31,715 bases of DNA from a virus: the IMG/VR virus record IMGVR_UViG_3300017951_000065, positions 1 through 31,715 of that record; one strand, written 5' to 3'. The translations under genes were made by a program, and so were the position numbers. Below, piece after piece: positions 21,776 to 27,883 of this stretch. The notes beneath the pieces are model-generated. The model saw only the letters and a list, made by a program, of their open reading frames with translations, was not told the DNA's origin and did not search any database. Position 1 is the first letter of the stretch. Each line of letters starts with the position of its first letter.

Positions 21776-22042
21776 ATGAGTCAATTTCACAAAGTACTTA
21801 ATGCCTTCAAAGAAGGTGCAATATTAACAGCTAAGCAGATCTCTGCTAGATACGGCGTAAAAAACGTCACAGCTCTTGTTACTCTTATAAGACAAAGTGG
21901 TTTTGCAATCTATGCAAATAAGGGTAAGTCTTGGGACGGTCAACCAATGACAAGATATCGTCTTGGTAAGCCATCAAGAAAGATTGTCGCTGCAGGTTAC
22001 AAATATTTAGCGGCACAAAGAATGGCTGGCGTTGCAGCATAA
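21776..22042 (+). CDS. Small helix-turn-helix DNA-binding protein
   Basis: The 88-aa product has an HTH pattern at about residues 14-42 (GAILTAKQISARYGVKNVTA, then LVTLIRQSG) followed by a wing-like beta hairpin (FAIYANKGKSWDGQPMTRYRL). A basic C-terminal helix (AAGYKYLAAQRM) completes it. This is a common type of small winged-helix protein in marine phages. It is alone in its unit, with its own early promoter, a structured leader and a strong terminator, suggesting separate and high or controlled expression. A transcriptional regulator is the likely role; its target is unknown. Confidence 0.83.
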   Translation: MSQFHKVLNAFKEGAILTAKQISARYGVKNVTALVTLIRQSGFAIYANKGKSWDGQPMTRYRLGKPSRKIVAAGYKYLAAQRMAGVAA

Positions 22043-22056
22043 TTCTTTACTCGAAG

Positions 22057-22083
22057 GGCGCTAAGCAATTAGCGCCTTTTTTT
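22057..22083 (+). terminator. Strong intrinsic terminator
   Basis: GGCGCTAA (22057-22064) pairs perfectly with TTAGCGCC (22069-22076) across a GCAA tetraloop and is followed by TTTTTTT (22077-22083). It lies 14 nt after the HTH gene stop. It is the clearest rho-independent terminator in the window. Confidence 0.95.
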
Positions 22084-22104
22084 GCATGTTGAATCGATGT
22101 AAAA

Positions 22105-22112
22105 CATAAATA
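22105..22112 (+). promoter_or_regulatory. Candidate T4-type late promoter (CATAAATA)
   Basis: CATAAATA lies between the intrinsic terminator and the EF-hand membrane protein gene, 19 nt before ATG 22132, with no sigma70 -35. After a strong terminator the downstream genes need their own promoter. Late timing would suit a holin candidate. Confidence 0.45.
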
Positions 22113-22131
22113 ATTTCTAGGAGGTATGATC

Positions 22132-22473
22132 ATGGCACAAAAGAAATTACAACCAGGTTCAGAATATGCAAAATTTGATACTGATGGTGATGGTATCGTA
22201 ACTGATGAAGAATTAACTATGGATGAAAAGATGTTAAGACTTCAAGATTTGAAGTCGGATATAGAGAATGAAGATAAGAAACAAGATTCACAAAGACAAA
22301 TGGCATGGATGGCACTCATTGGGATGTTATTCTATCCTATTATTACTCTTATTGCTGATTACCTAGGTTTGAAAGCTGATATATTAGCTTCAATGGCAGA
22401 TTTATACTTTATTGCAAGTGCTGGTATTGTAGCTGCATTTTACGGTAAAGAGGCTTATTTAGGTAGAAAATGA
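22132..22473 (+). CDS. EF-hand membrane protein, holin candidate
   Basis: Start 22132 is placed 6 nt after AGGAGGT; the in-frame ATG 22126 would abut that site. The 113-aa protein has a canonical EF-hand loop at D16-x-D18-x-D20-x-I22-x-T24-x-x-E27 (FDTDGDGIVTDEEL) and a charged helix (about 30-55). Two membrane helices follow at about 57-79 (MAWMALIGMLFYPIITLIAD) and 86-105 (SMADLYFIASAGIVAAFYGK), with a basic end. I recall this arrangement as conserved in marine T4-like phages. Two TM segments, small size and a nearby SleB-type hydrolase fit a holin, possibly calcium-sensing. The function is inferred. Confidence 0.78.
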   Translation: MAQKKLQPGSEYAKFDTDGDGIVTDEELTMDEKMLRLQDLKSDIENEDKKQDSQRQMAWMALIGMLFYPIITLIADYLGLKADILASMADLYFIASAGIVAAFYGKEAYLGRK

Positions 22474-22661
22474 TGGACGAATTAGAGAAACAATTGACAA
22501 TCTACAGTAGAAGGTTACAAAGACAACAAAAGCTAATAAGAAACGAAAATGAAGAATTAGCAAAGGTCATGTCAGCTGCTGTAATTGCAAGAGTTTCTGA
22601 AGATACAAAATTTTATTATGAACAACTGGTGAAGGCAAAAAATGAGCGGAAAAACTCCTAA
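22470..22661 (+). CDS. Small coiled-coil protein (63 aa)
   Basis: ATG 22470 overlaps the stop of the holin candidate (ATGATG, either Met possible). The product is strongly helical and charged (LEKQLTIYSRRLQRQQKLIR, NENEELAKVMSAAVIARVSE), with no membrane segment. Coupling to the holin candidate suggests a linked role, such as regulation, but no motif shows it. Confidence 0.65.
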   Translation: MMDELEKQLTIYSRRLQRQQKLIRNENEELAKVMSAAVIARVSEDTKFYYEQLVKAKNERKNS

Positions 22662-22944
22662 ATTTCTGTATAAGATTGAAGCTATAGATTATACAGAAAA
22701 CGCAGTACAACTAATTTTTTGGAATGAAGACACTGTATTAGATTCTGGTGTCAGTGTAGTTTTAAATATTGATTTTGATGAGTTTAGAGAAATGACTGAT
22801 TGGGATGTTGATCGATGGGTATACGATAGATGCAAAGATCAATATAAGTCGTTTGTTAAACAATTAAATGCATGGAAAAATAAAGAATATGCTGGTTTGC
22901 TCAAAGCAGCAGAATCCTCTTACAGAGAAGTTGATCCTACATGA
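22642..22944 (+). CDS. Hypothetical acidic protein (100 aa)
   Basis: This gene overlaps the previous one by 20 nt in another frame. The first half is beta-like (FLYKIEAIDYTENAVQLIFW, SVVLNIDFDEF) and the second half helical (WDVDRWVYDRCKDQYKSFVK, LNAWKNKEYAGLLKAAESSY). The TGA overlaps the next ATG (ATGA). Soluble; no family recognised. Confidence 0.68.
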   Translation: MSGKTPKFLYKIEAIDYTENAVQLIFWNEDTVLDSGVSVVLNIDFDEFREMTDWDVDRWVYDRCKDQYKSFVKQLNAWKNKEYAGLLKAAESSYREVDPT

Positions 22945-23633
22945 TTAACTTTAAAACTCAATACGATAAAAGAAAGTCTCTTGGACGTGCAACTCTTATG
23001 CGTAATGACTGGCAATTTCCAAAAGATCTTGATGAAGAAGTCTATAATGAATTAAAACAAGGTATCGAATATCTTGGTCATAGTAATGTTGAGAAAGCAT
23101 TTAAAGAGTTACGATTATATTGGAATCACTCAGTAGTTGTTGTTGGCGAAAATAAATTTAGATCAGTTACATATTCAGATCACGCATTTAATCATTTTAA
23201 AATAATGCAAGACACAGGTTTATTAAGTGATTACTATACATTTGATTGCATGCATATCCCATTTTCGAAAACTGTCTGGACACAGTATGATGAGAATCAG
23301 CTTCTTAAAGCAAAATACCACACACAAGAACCACTAGAAGTAAAAGTAACAGATGACAACTGGACATCAGTAATGTGTACCAGTAACAATATCTTAATGA
23401 ATAAACAAATGCATGATACATATACAAATATCGCAAATTATATTCCAAGAGAAGATTATATGATGCTTTCTTGGGGAATTAAAGAGCATGGTTTGATTAT
23501 TGAGATTGGAATTCAATTGCAGTATAGTCGGACAACATATTTTAGAACTGTTGATGGCCAACCGGATATAATAAATAATATGTCAAAGGTGGGTAAACCT
23601 TTCAATTCAAGGAGAGAATATGCCAAACGTTAA
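22941..23633 (+). CDS. Hypothetical protein (230 aa)
   Basis: This soluble protein is rich in aromatic residues and His (ELRLYWNHSVVVVGENKFRS, YSDHAFNHFKIMQDTGLLSD, FDCMHIPFSKTVW). No metal-binding or catalytic pattern can be fixed, although the several His/Asp could form a site. It overlaps both neighbours, so it belongs to the unit from the holin candidate to the hydrolase. Function unknown. Confidence 0.7.
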   Translation: MINFKTQYDKRKSLGRATLMRNDWQFPKDLDEEVYNELKQGIEYLGHSNVEKAFKELRLYWNHSVVVVGENKFRSVTYSDHAFNHFKIMQDTGLLSDYYTFDCMHIPFSKTVWTQYDENQLLKAKYHTQEPLEVKVTDDNWTSVMCTSNNILMNKQMHDTYTNIANYIPREDYMMLSWGIKEHGLIIEIGIQLQYSRTTYFRTVDGQPDIINNMSKVGKPFNSRREYAKR

Positions 23634-24180
23634 ATTTTGGTCTGTAATTCTTTTCGGCATTGTTTTTGTTAGTGGATTAAAGATCATTAATATAAAACAT
23701 GAAACTAAAGCCGAAGAGTTGTATGCTTCACAAGAATTAAATAAGAAGCATGCTTTTTACAATGAAGAGATTGAGTGTTTAGCAACAAACTTATATCACG
23801 AAGCAAGAAATGAATCTAAGATTGGTCAAATGGCAGTTAACTTTGTTGTCTTCAATAGAGTAAGATCTGAAAATTTCCCGAACACAATATGTGAAGTAAC
23901 ATTACAAGCAAAGTCTTATAAAAGCAATGGAGAACCAACTTTAAATAGTTGTCAGTTTTCTTGGTATTGTGATGGAAGAGCCGATGAAATTAATAATGTT
24001 AAGAAGTACAACGAAATTCATCAACTAAGTCAAACAATGTTTTACAATGCAAATCGCTTAAATGATGTAACTGAAGGTGCATTATACTATCATGCTGATT
24101 ATGTCAATCCAAAATGGTCAAAGATATTTGAAAAAGTTGTACAGATTGACACACATATTTTTTACAAAACAGACGATTAA
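23620..24180 (+). CDS. SleB/CwlJ-type cell-wall hydrolase (endolysin candidate)
   Basis: This 186-aa protein carries the Hydrolase_2 pattern: NLYHEARNESKIGQMAVNFV (57-76) with the likely catalytic glutamate E61, VVFNRVRSENFPNTICEV, CQFSWYCDG and GALYYHADYVNPKW. Family members cleave peptidoglycan glycan strands. An N-terminal hydrophobic segment (about 6-24, FWSVILFGIVFVSGLKIINI) would act as a signal anchor, so export by the Sec route before holin action (SAR-type) is possible. It is preceded by GGAGAGAAT and follows the holin candidate by about 1.1 kb. This is the best endolysin candidate on the + strand. Confidence 0.85.
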   Translation: MPNVKFWSVILFGIVFVSGLKIINIKHETKAEELYASQELNKKHAFYNEEIECLATNLYHEARNESKIGQMAVNFVVFNRVRSENFPNTICEVTLQAKSYKSNGEPTLNSCQFSWYCDGRADEINNVKKYNEIHQLSQTMFYNANRLNDVTEGALYYHADYVNPKWSKIFEKVVQIDTHIFYKTDD

Positions 24181-24212
24181 CAGTTTACAAGACTGATAGA
24201 TCGTGATATAAT
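24179..24212 (+). promoter_or_regulatory. Early-type promoter before gp33
   Basis: AACAGTTTACA at 24179-24189 overlaps the TAA stop of the hydrolase gene. A 17-bp spacer leads to an extended -10 TGATATAAT with TATAAT at 24207-24212. A short leader with TAATTAATAATAACAAT leads to ATG 24238, which lacks a good SD. Confidence 0.85.
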
Positions 24213-24237
24213 ATTCTTTTTAATTAATAATAACAAT

Positions 24238-24489
24238 ATGTCTCAAACACCCGAAGAAATTCTAGGCTATCAAATAACGCCTTCAAAATTTGTGAAAGAA
24301 GTTGAAGCTTTTGTAGCAAAGACAAAAGAATCTTATATCGATGCGATTATCCATATATGTGATAAAAATGGTATTGAATATGAGACTGCAGGCGAAATGG
24401 TAAGAGGTACAAGCGTTCTTAAATCAAAGGTAAAAGCTGATGCAAAGGAAAAGAATTATCTTCCTAAAACTGCAAAGCTGCCTATATGA
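24238..24489 (+). CDS. 33: Late transcription coactivator, gp33-like
   Basis: This 83-aa protein resembles short gp33 versions of marine T4-like phages. It shows KFVKEVEAFVAKTKESYIDA (17-36), then IIHICDKNGIEYETA, and ends LPKTAKLPI after KVKADAKEKNY. In T4, gp33 binds RNA polymerase with the late sigma factor gp55 and couples late transcription to the sliding clamp. The assignment is strengthened by the gene order gp33-gp59-gp32, which is conserved in T4-like phages. It overlaps gp59 by 4 nt. It is shorter than T4 gp33 (112 aa). Confidence 0.8.
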   Translation: MSQTPEEILGYQITPSKFVKEVEAFVAKTKESYIDAIIHICDKNGIEYETAGEMVRGTSVLKSKVKADAKEKNYLPKTAKLPI

Positions 24490-25076
24490 TGACAACACCA
24501 TATGAAGCATACACATTATATCTTGGGTTAAAGTGTCATTTTACTCAAGAGAAATATGATTTTATACAGTATAATGGTAAGTTAAGAACACGACAAGATT
24601 CTTTTGATACTCGTAAAGATAAGTATATGTTTTACAAGTTATCAAAGAAGAAAGATCTTAAAAACTTTCTTATATCTAACCTTTCAAAGAATGGTAACTT
24701 ATGGATAGGTAAGTTACTTGAAGATGAAGGGCAACAAACATATATGGAATGGAAGAAGAGATCTGAATCATTAACCTATGTTTTTCAAAATGAAATTAAA
24801 AACTTAGATGATGATTTAAATAAAAACTTTGAAGTAAATGATGGGCAACATCCATACATCGTTAAATTATTTCAAAGAAAGAAAATATCATTAGAAACGT
24901 TTATTATTCTTGATGATATTTTATCATTTTGTAGTTATGTAACAAAGAGAGTACAAGATACAATTCTTTGGCCGAAGATTGTTTTACAGGTAAAGAAGTA
25001 TCGACCATTCTTTGAGTATGATAAAGATAAAATGAAAGCTGTCCTAAAAAAACAGTTTACAAACACTTATAAATAG
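24486..25076 (+). CDS. 59: Helicase loader, gp59-like
   Basis: In T4, gp59 loads the gp41 helicase onto gp32-coated forked DNA. This 196-aa basic, helical protein starts MMTTPYEAYTLYLGLKCHFT and has KYMFYKLSKKKDLKNFLISN, both typical of gp59. It continues with a C-terminal helical domain (SLETFIILDDILSFCSYVTK). The length is close to T4 gp59 (217 aa). It is coupled by ATGATG overlap to gp33 and followed by gp32. The last codons (TAT AAA TAG) contain TATAAATA and lie inside the gp32 promoter. Confidence 0.88.
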   Translation: MMTTPYEAYTLYLGLKCHFTQEKYDFIQYNGKLRTRQDSFDTRKDKYMFYKLSKKKDLKNFLISNLSKNGNLWIGKLLEDEGQQTYMEWKKRSESLTYVFQNEIKNLDDDLNKNFEVNDGQHPYIVKLFQRKKISLETFIILDDILSFCSYVTKRVQDTILWPKIVLQVKKYRPFFEYDKDKMKAVLKKQFTNTYK

Positions 25077-25084
25077 TGTATTAT
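25051..25084 (+). promoter_or_regulatory. Early-type promoter of gp32, inside the end of gp59
   Basis: AACAGTTTACA occupies 25051-25061, with a 17-bp spacer and TATTAT at 25079-25084. The spacer also contains TATAAATA (25067-25074... within the gp59 stop region), which by itself resembles a T4 late promoter, so gene 32 could be served at two stages. ATG 25140 follows AAGGAGAAAAT. Confidence 0.75.
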
Positions 25085-25139
25085 ATTATGAATAAAGTGG
25101 ATAAGACGACTAATATAACGCAAACATTAAGGAGAAAAT

Positions 25140-26051
25140 ATGTCAAGTTTTGCAAATCTTAAGAAGAATAGTAAGTCTTCATTCGACAAACTAACAGCTG
25201 AATTAAGTAAGCTTAATAAAGCTGCAATTCCAAATAACGACGAAGAAAATTTCTGGAGACCAGATGTTGATAAAGCTGGTAACGGTTATTCTGTTGTTCG
25301 TTTTTTACCTGCTCCTGAAGGTGAAGATGTTCCTTTTGTAAGAATATGGGATCATGGTTTTCAAGGACCTGGTGGTTGGTACATTGAAAAATCACTCACT
25401 ACTTTAGGACAAAAAGATCCAGTTTCAGAATACAACTCTGAACTCTGGAATTCCGGTGTAGAAGCAAATAAAGATATTGTAAGAAAGCAGAAAAGACGTC
25501 TTACATTTATCTCTAATGTCTATATCGTTAAAGATACACTTCATCCAGAAAATGAAGGTCAAATTAAGTTATTCAAGTATGGTAAAAAGATATTTGATAA
25601 ACTTAATGCTGCAATGAATCCTGAGTTTGAAGATGAGAATCCATTAAATCCTTTTGATCTTTGGAAAGGTGCTGACTTCAAGATTAAGATTAGAAATGTT
25701 GAAGGCTATCGTAATTATGATAAATCTGAGTTTGATGAAAGTTCTAAAATATTTGATGATGAATCTCAGATCGAAGAGTTATGGAACAGCTATGCCAATA
25801 GCGATGGTCATAAACTTCAATCATTTATTGATCCTTCTAAATTCAAGTCTTATGATGAACTAAAAGCTAAACTTCATAGAGTACTTGCTTTAGATAGCGG
25901 TAACCATCCATCGGTCAATAAGGATCCTGTTGAATCTGCTCCACCACCTGTCGAGAAAAAAGCTGAACCTAAGAAACAAGCAGCTGCAGTAACTTCTGAT
26001 GGTGATGATGATGCTATGGATTTCTTTAAGAAATTAGCTGAAGAAGATTAA
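25140..26051 (+). CDS. 32: Single-stranded DNA-binding protein, gp32-like, lacking the zinc site
   Basis: This 303-aa protein has the gp32 layout. A basic N-terminus (NLKKNSKSSF) for cooperativity comes first, then an OB-fold core with IWDHGFQGPGGWYIEKSLTT and NPFDLWKGADFKIKIRNVEG. A Pro/Lys/Ala linker (about 265-285) and an acidic tail (SDGDDDAMDFFKKLAEED) for partner binding complete it. T4 gp32 binds zinc through H64, C77, C87 and C90. Here the His is kept (H72), but the three Cys positions align with S85, D93 and S96, and the protein has no cysteine at all. It acts with gp59 and gp61. Confidence 0.94.
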   Translation: MSSFANLKKNSKSSFDKLTAELSKLNKAAIPNNDEENFWRPDVDKAGNGYSVVRFLPAPEGEDVPFVRIWDHGFQGPGGWYIEKSLTTLGQKDPVSEYNSELWNSGVEANKDIVRKQKRRLTFISNVYIVKDTLHPENEGQIKLFKYGKKIFDKLNAAMNPEFEDENPLNPFDLWKGADFKIKIRNVEGYRNYDKSEFDESSKIFDDESQIEELWNSYANSDGHKLQSFIDPSKFKSYDELKAKLHRVLALDSGNHPSVNKDPVESAPPPVEKKAEPKKQAAAVTSDGDDDAMDFFKKLAEED

Positions 26052-27883
26052 CCAACAGTAGCTAAACCACCAATTCCACGGTAAAATGCCGCTGTTTCGG
26101 CGGCATTACCTGGATCTCCCCCTCCACTTGAACCATTTTCCTTTTCATTACTATCAGCATTTTTAAGTTCTGCAAGTTGTAATTCAGCCATATTTGGTTC
26201 TTCAATGTCAGCAGCGATTGTTGCTCCTTGAATCTGTGCACCAAATTCTTGTGCTAATAAAACTCTTTGAGCTGCTTTTGTACCTTGCTTATCATCTCTA
26301 AATCCAACAGCTTTATTTACGCGATTAATATCCTCTAATTGTTTAGGCTTAAGACCTTTATAACTTAAGAAGAACCATGGAATAGCTTTTGCAGCAATCG
26401 CAGGATCATTTAGTTTATCTGGATTGCTTATTAAATCCATATTAATAAAATTACTTAAAGCTTCATATTGGTTCTTACCAGTGTGTTGTATGAAGCCCCT
26501 ACCTCTAAATTTATAACCTTCATCAGGTGCATTACCCATTCTTCCACCATAGATACGATTACCTATAGCTTCTTCACCTTGTGCTTTTACTGCTTCAGCT
26601 TCTTCTAAACCGCCAGGAAAATACTTTGCAAAATATTTTGCTAATACTCCAGGTCTATAATTTAAACTTTCTGTTCGTGCTCTAAATCCTGATTCTGCTT
26701 GTACTGTTGCAAGAACATTAGCAACTGCTTTAGGATCAGTAACACCTTTTTCTGCTAAAGCCTGAGCAACTAATGCTTGAGGTCCACTTAATTTTTGAAC
26801 TTGAGCTTGTGGTTGTGCTTTTTGCTCTTGTACAGCATCACCCTTTATCACAACAGGTTTTTTCTTAATTTGATCTATTGTTTTATCTACTTCAGGGTCT
26901 TCTTGTGGATTATTCTTTCTTTCTTTTAATGCTGCTTTAGCAAACGCTACATTTACAGAGCTTACAGGGTAAGACTGTTTTTTTGCTAACTTAATATATT
27001 GCTCTATTTCTTGTGTAGAAAGACCTTTAAATGCCCATTTAGAAATAGAACCAAAACCAATACCCTTTAGTTTTTCAATTTTTTCTTTAATTGCTTCTCG
27101 AAAATCGTTAAATTTTGTAACTAGTTTTCCTAATGCACCACTAACCATGTCTGATGCAGCTTTAAGTTTATCTAATACCCAAGTTCCTACGGAAGACATT
27201 ATTTTTTCTACAGTGTCAGCAGCACTTGATAAAGCGCCAAAAACAGTTTCTTGTATTTCTGAAAAGAGATTTGTTACAATATTCTTTATACCATCAAATA
27301 AACCTGATACATTTTGTAACATATTATCAACTGCTTCTTTTACACCATTAGCAACCATTGTTATTGCATTTCCTAGTTGGTCAATCATTGTACTGTATGC
27401 AGCTTGTATACTTTCAGAAACAGAATTAAATCCATCTACAACTTTTTGTGTAATATATTCAGTAACTTCTTTTAATTTAGCAACAATAGAAGCCATTAAG
27501 TTTGACATAAATTCTTTTATATTTTCAAATGCAGCCTTTGCAGATTCAATAAAGGTTGTCATTGTTTCTTTTATACCAGTAAATAGATCTTTTCCAAATA
27601 AAGTTAATCCAGTTATTATACCACCAAGCGCTGCAAAAAGAGCCAATGCAAGAGGTTTTGCTCTACTTGCATCTTCATTAAGTTTTTCACCGCTAGGTCC
27701 TAAAGGTTCTGCATCTGTTTCTTCACCATCAGATGGTGGTGGTCTTAAAGCAGCTGTGACAAGTGCAGGAAGTAATCCTACAAGATTAGTTACTGATGCA
27801 TCTATTGAACTAAGTGCTTCAATAAATCCTTGAGGTTGATTTTGTTCAACTACTGGTTCTGCATCTCTTTTTTCTTCAGCCAT
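26048..27883 (-). CDS. Tape-measure-like tail protein with C-terminal GH19 muramidase domain
   Basis: This 611-aa protein has a hydrophobic segment at 77-97 (PLALALFAALGGIITGLTLF) and a long amphipathic helical region (about 98-275) of the tape-measure type. A Gln/Pro linker (350-365) leads to a GH19-type lysozyme domain (about 366-545). In it, QAESGF gives E397, RTESLNY gives E405, and YKFRGRGFIQHTGKNQY spans 457-473, matching phage GH19 endolysins. The C-terminus is Gly-rich and ends AAFYRGIGGLATVG. It is the last gene of the leftward tail operon, and its stop overlaps that of gp32. It probably opens the host wall during DNA entry; the name tape measure is inferred. Confidence 0.82.
   Translation of the reverse strand: MAEEKRDAEPVVEQNQPQGFIEALSSIDASVTNLVGLLPALVTAALRPPPSDGEETDAEPLGPSGEKLNEDASRAKPLALALFAALGGIITGLTLFGKDLFTGIKETMTTFIESAKAAFENIKEFMSNLMASIVAKLKEVTEYITQKVVDGFNSVSESIQAAYSTMIDQLGNAITMVANGVKEAVDNMLQNVSGLFDGIKNIVTNLFSEIQETVFGALSSAADTVEKIMSSVGTWVLDKLKAASDMVSGALGKLVTKFNDFREAIKEKIEKLKGIGFGSISKWAFKGLSTQEIEQYIKLAKKQSYPVSSVNVAFAKAALKERKNNPQEDPEVDKTIDQIKKKPVVIKGDAVQEQKAQPQAQVQKLSGPQALVAQALAEKGVTDPKAVANVLATVQAESGFRARTESLNYRPGVLAKYFAKYFPGGLEEAEAVKAQGEEAIGNRIYGGRMGNAPDEGYKFRGRGFIQHTGKNQYEALSNFINMDLISNPDKLNDPAIAAKAIPWFFLSYKGLKPKQLEDINRVNKAVGFRDDKQGTKAAQRVLLAQEFGAQIQGATIAADIEEPNMAELQLAELKNADSNEKENGSSGGGDPGNAAETAAFYRGIGGLATVG
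26085..26107. terminator. Hairpin at the convergent gp32/tail-operon junction
   Basis: AATGCCGC (26085-26092) and GCGGCATT (26100-26107) form a perfect 8-bp stem with a 7-nt loop, 34 nt past the gp32 stop. It lies within the last codons of the tail gene. In the leftward direction it is followed by TTT, not a long T tract. Possible bidirectional terminator. Confidence 0.4.

Noticed and set aside
21685-21801. A 38-codon ORF (MFFIGVKAIYEFMLWVYKLH...) overlapping the leader of the HTH gene.
   Set aside because: Its ATG is part of the TATAAT -10 region, so transcripts from this promoter would start downstream of it. There is no ribosome site, and the RNA pairing explains the sequence better.
25085-25139. 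A T4-like autoregulatory pseudoknot in the gp32 leader.
   Set aside because: The leader is only about 50 nt after the predicted start, and no convincing pair of complementary segments was found.
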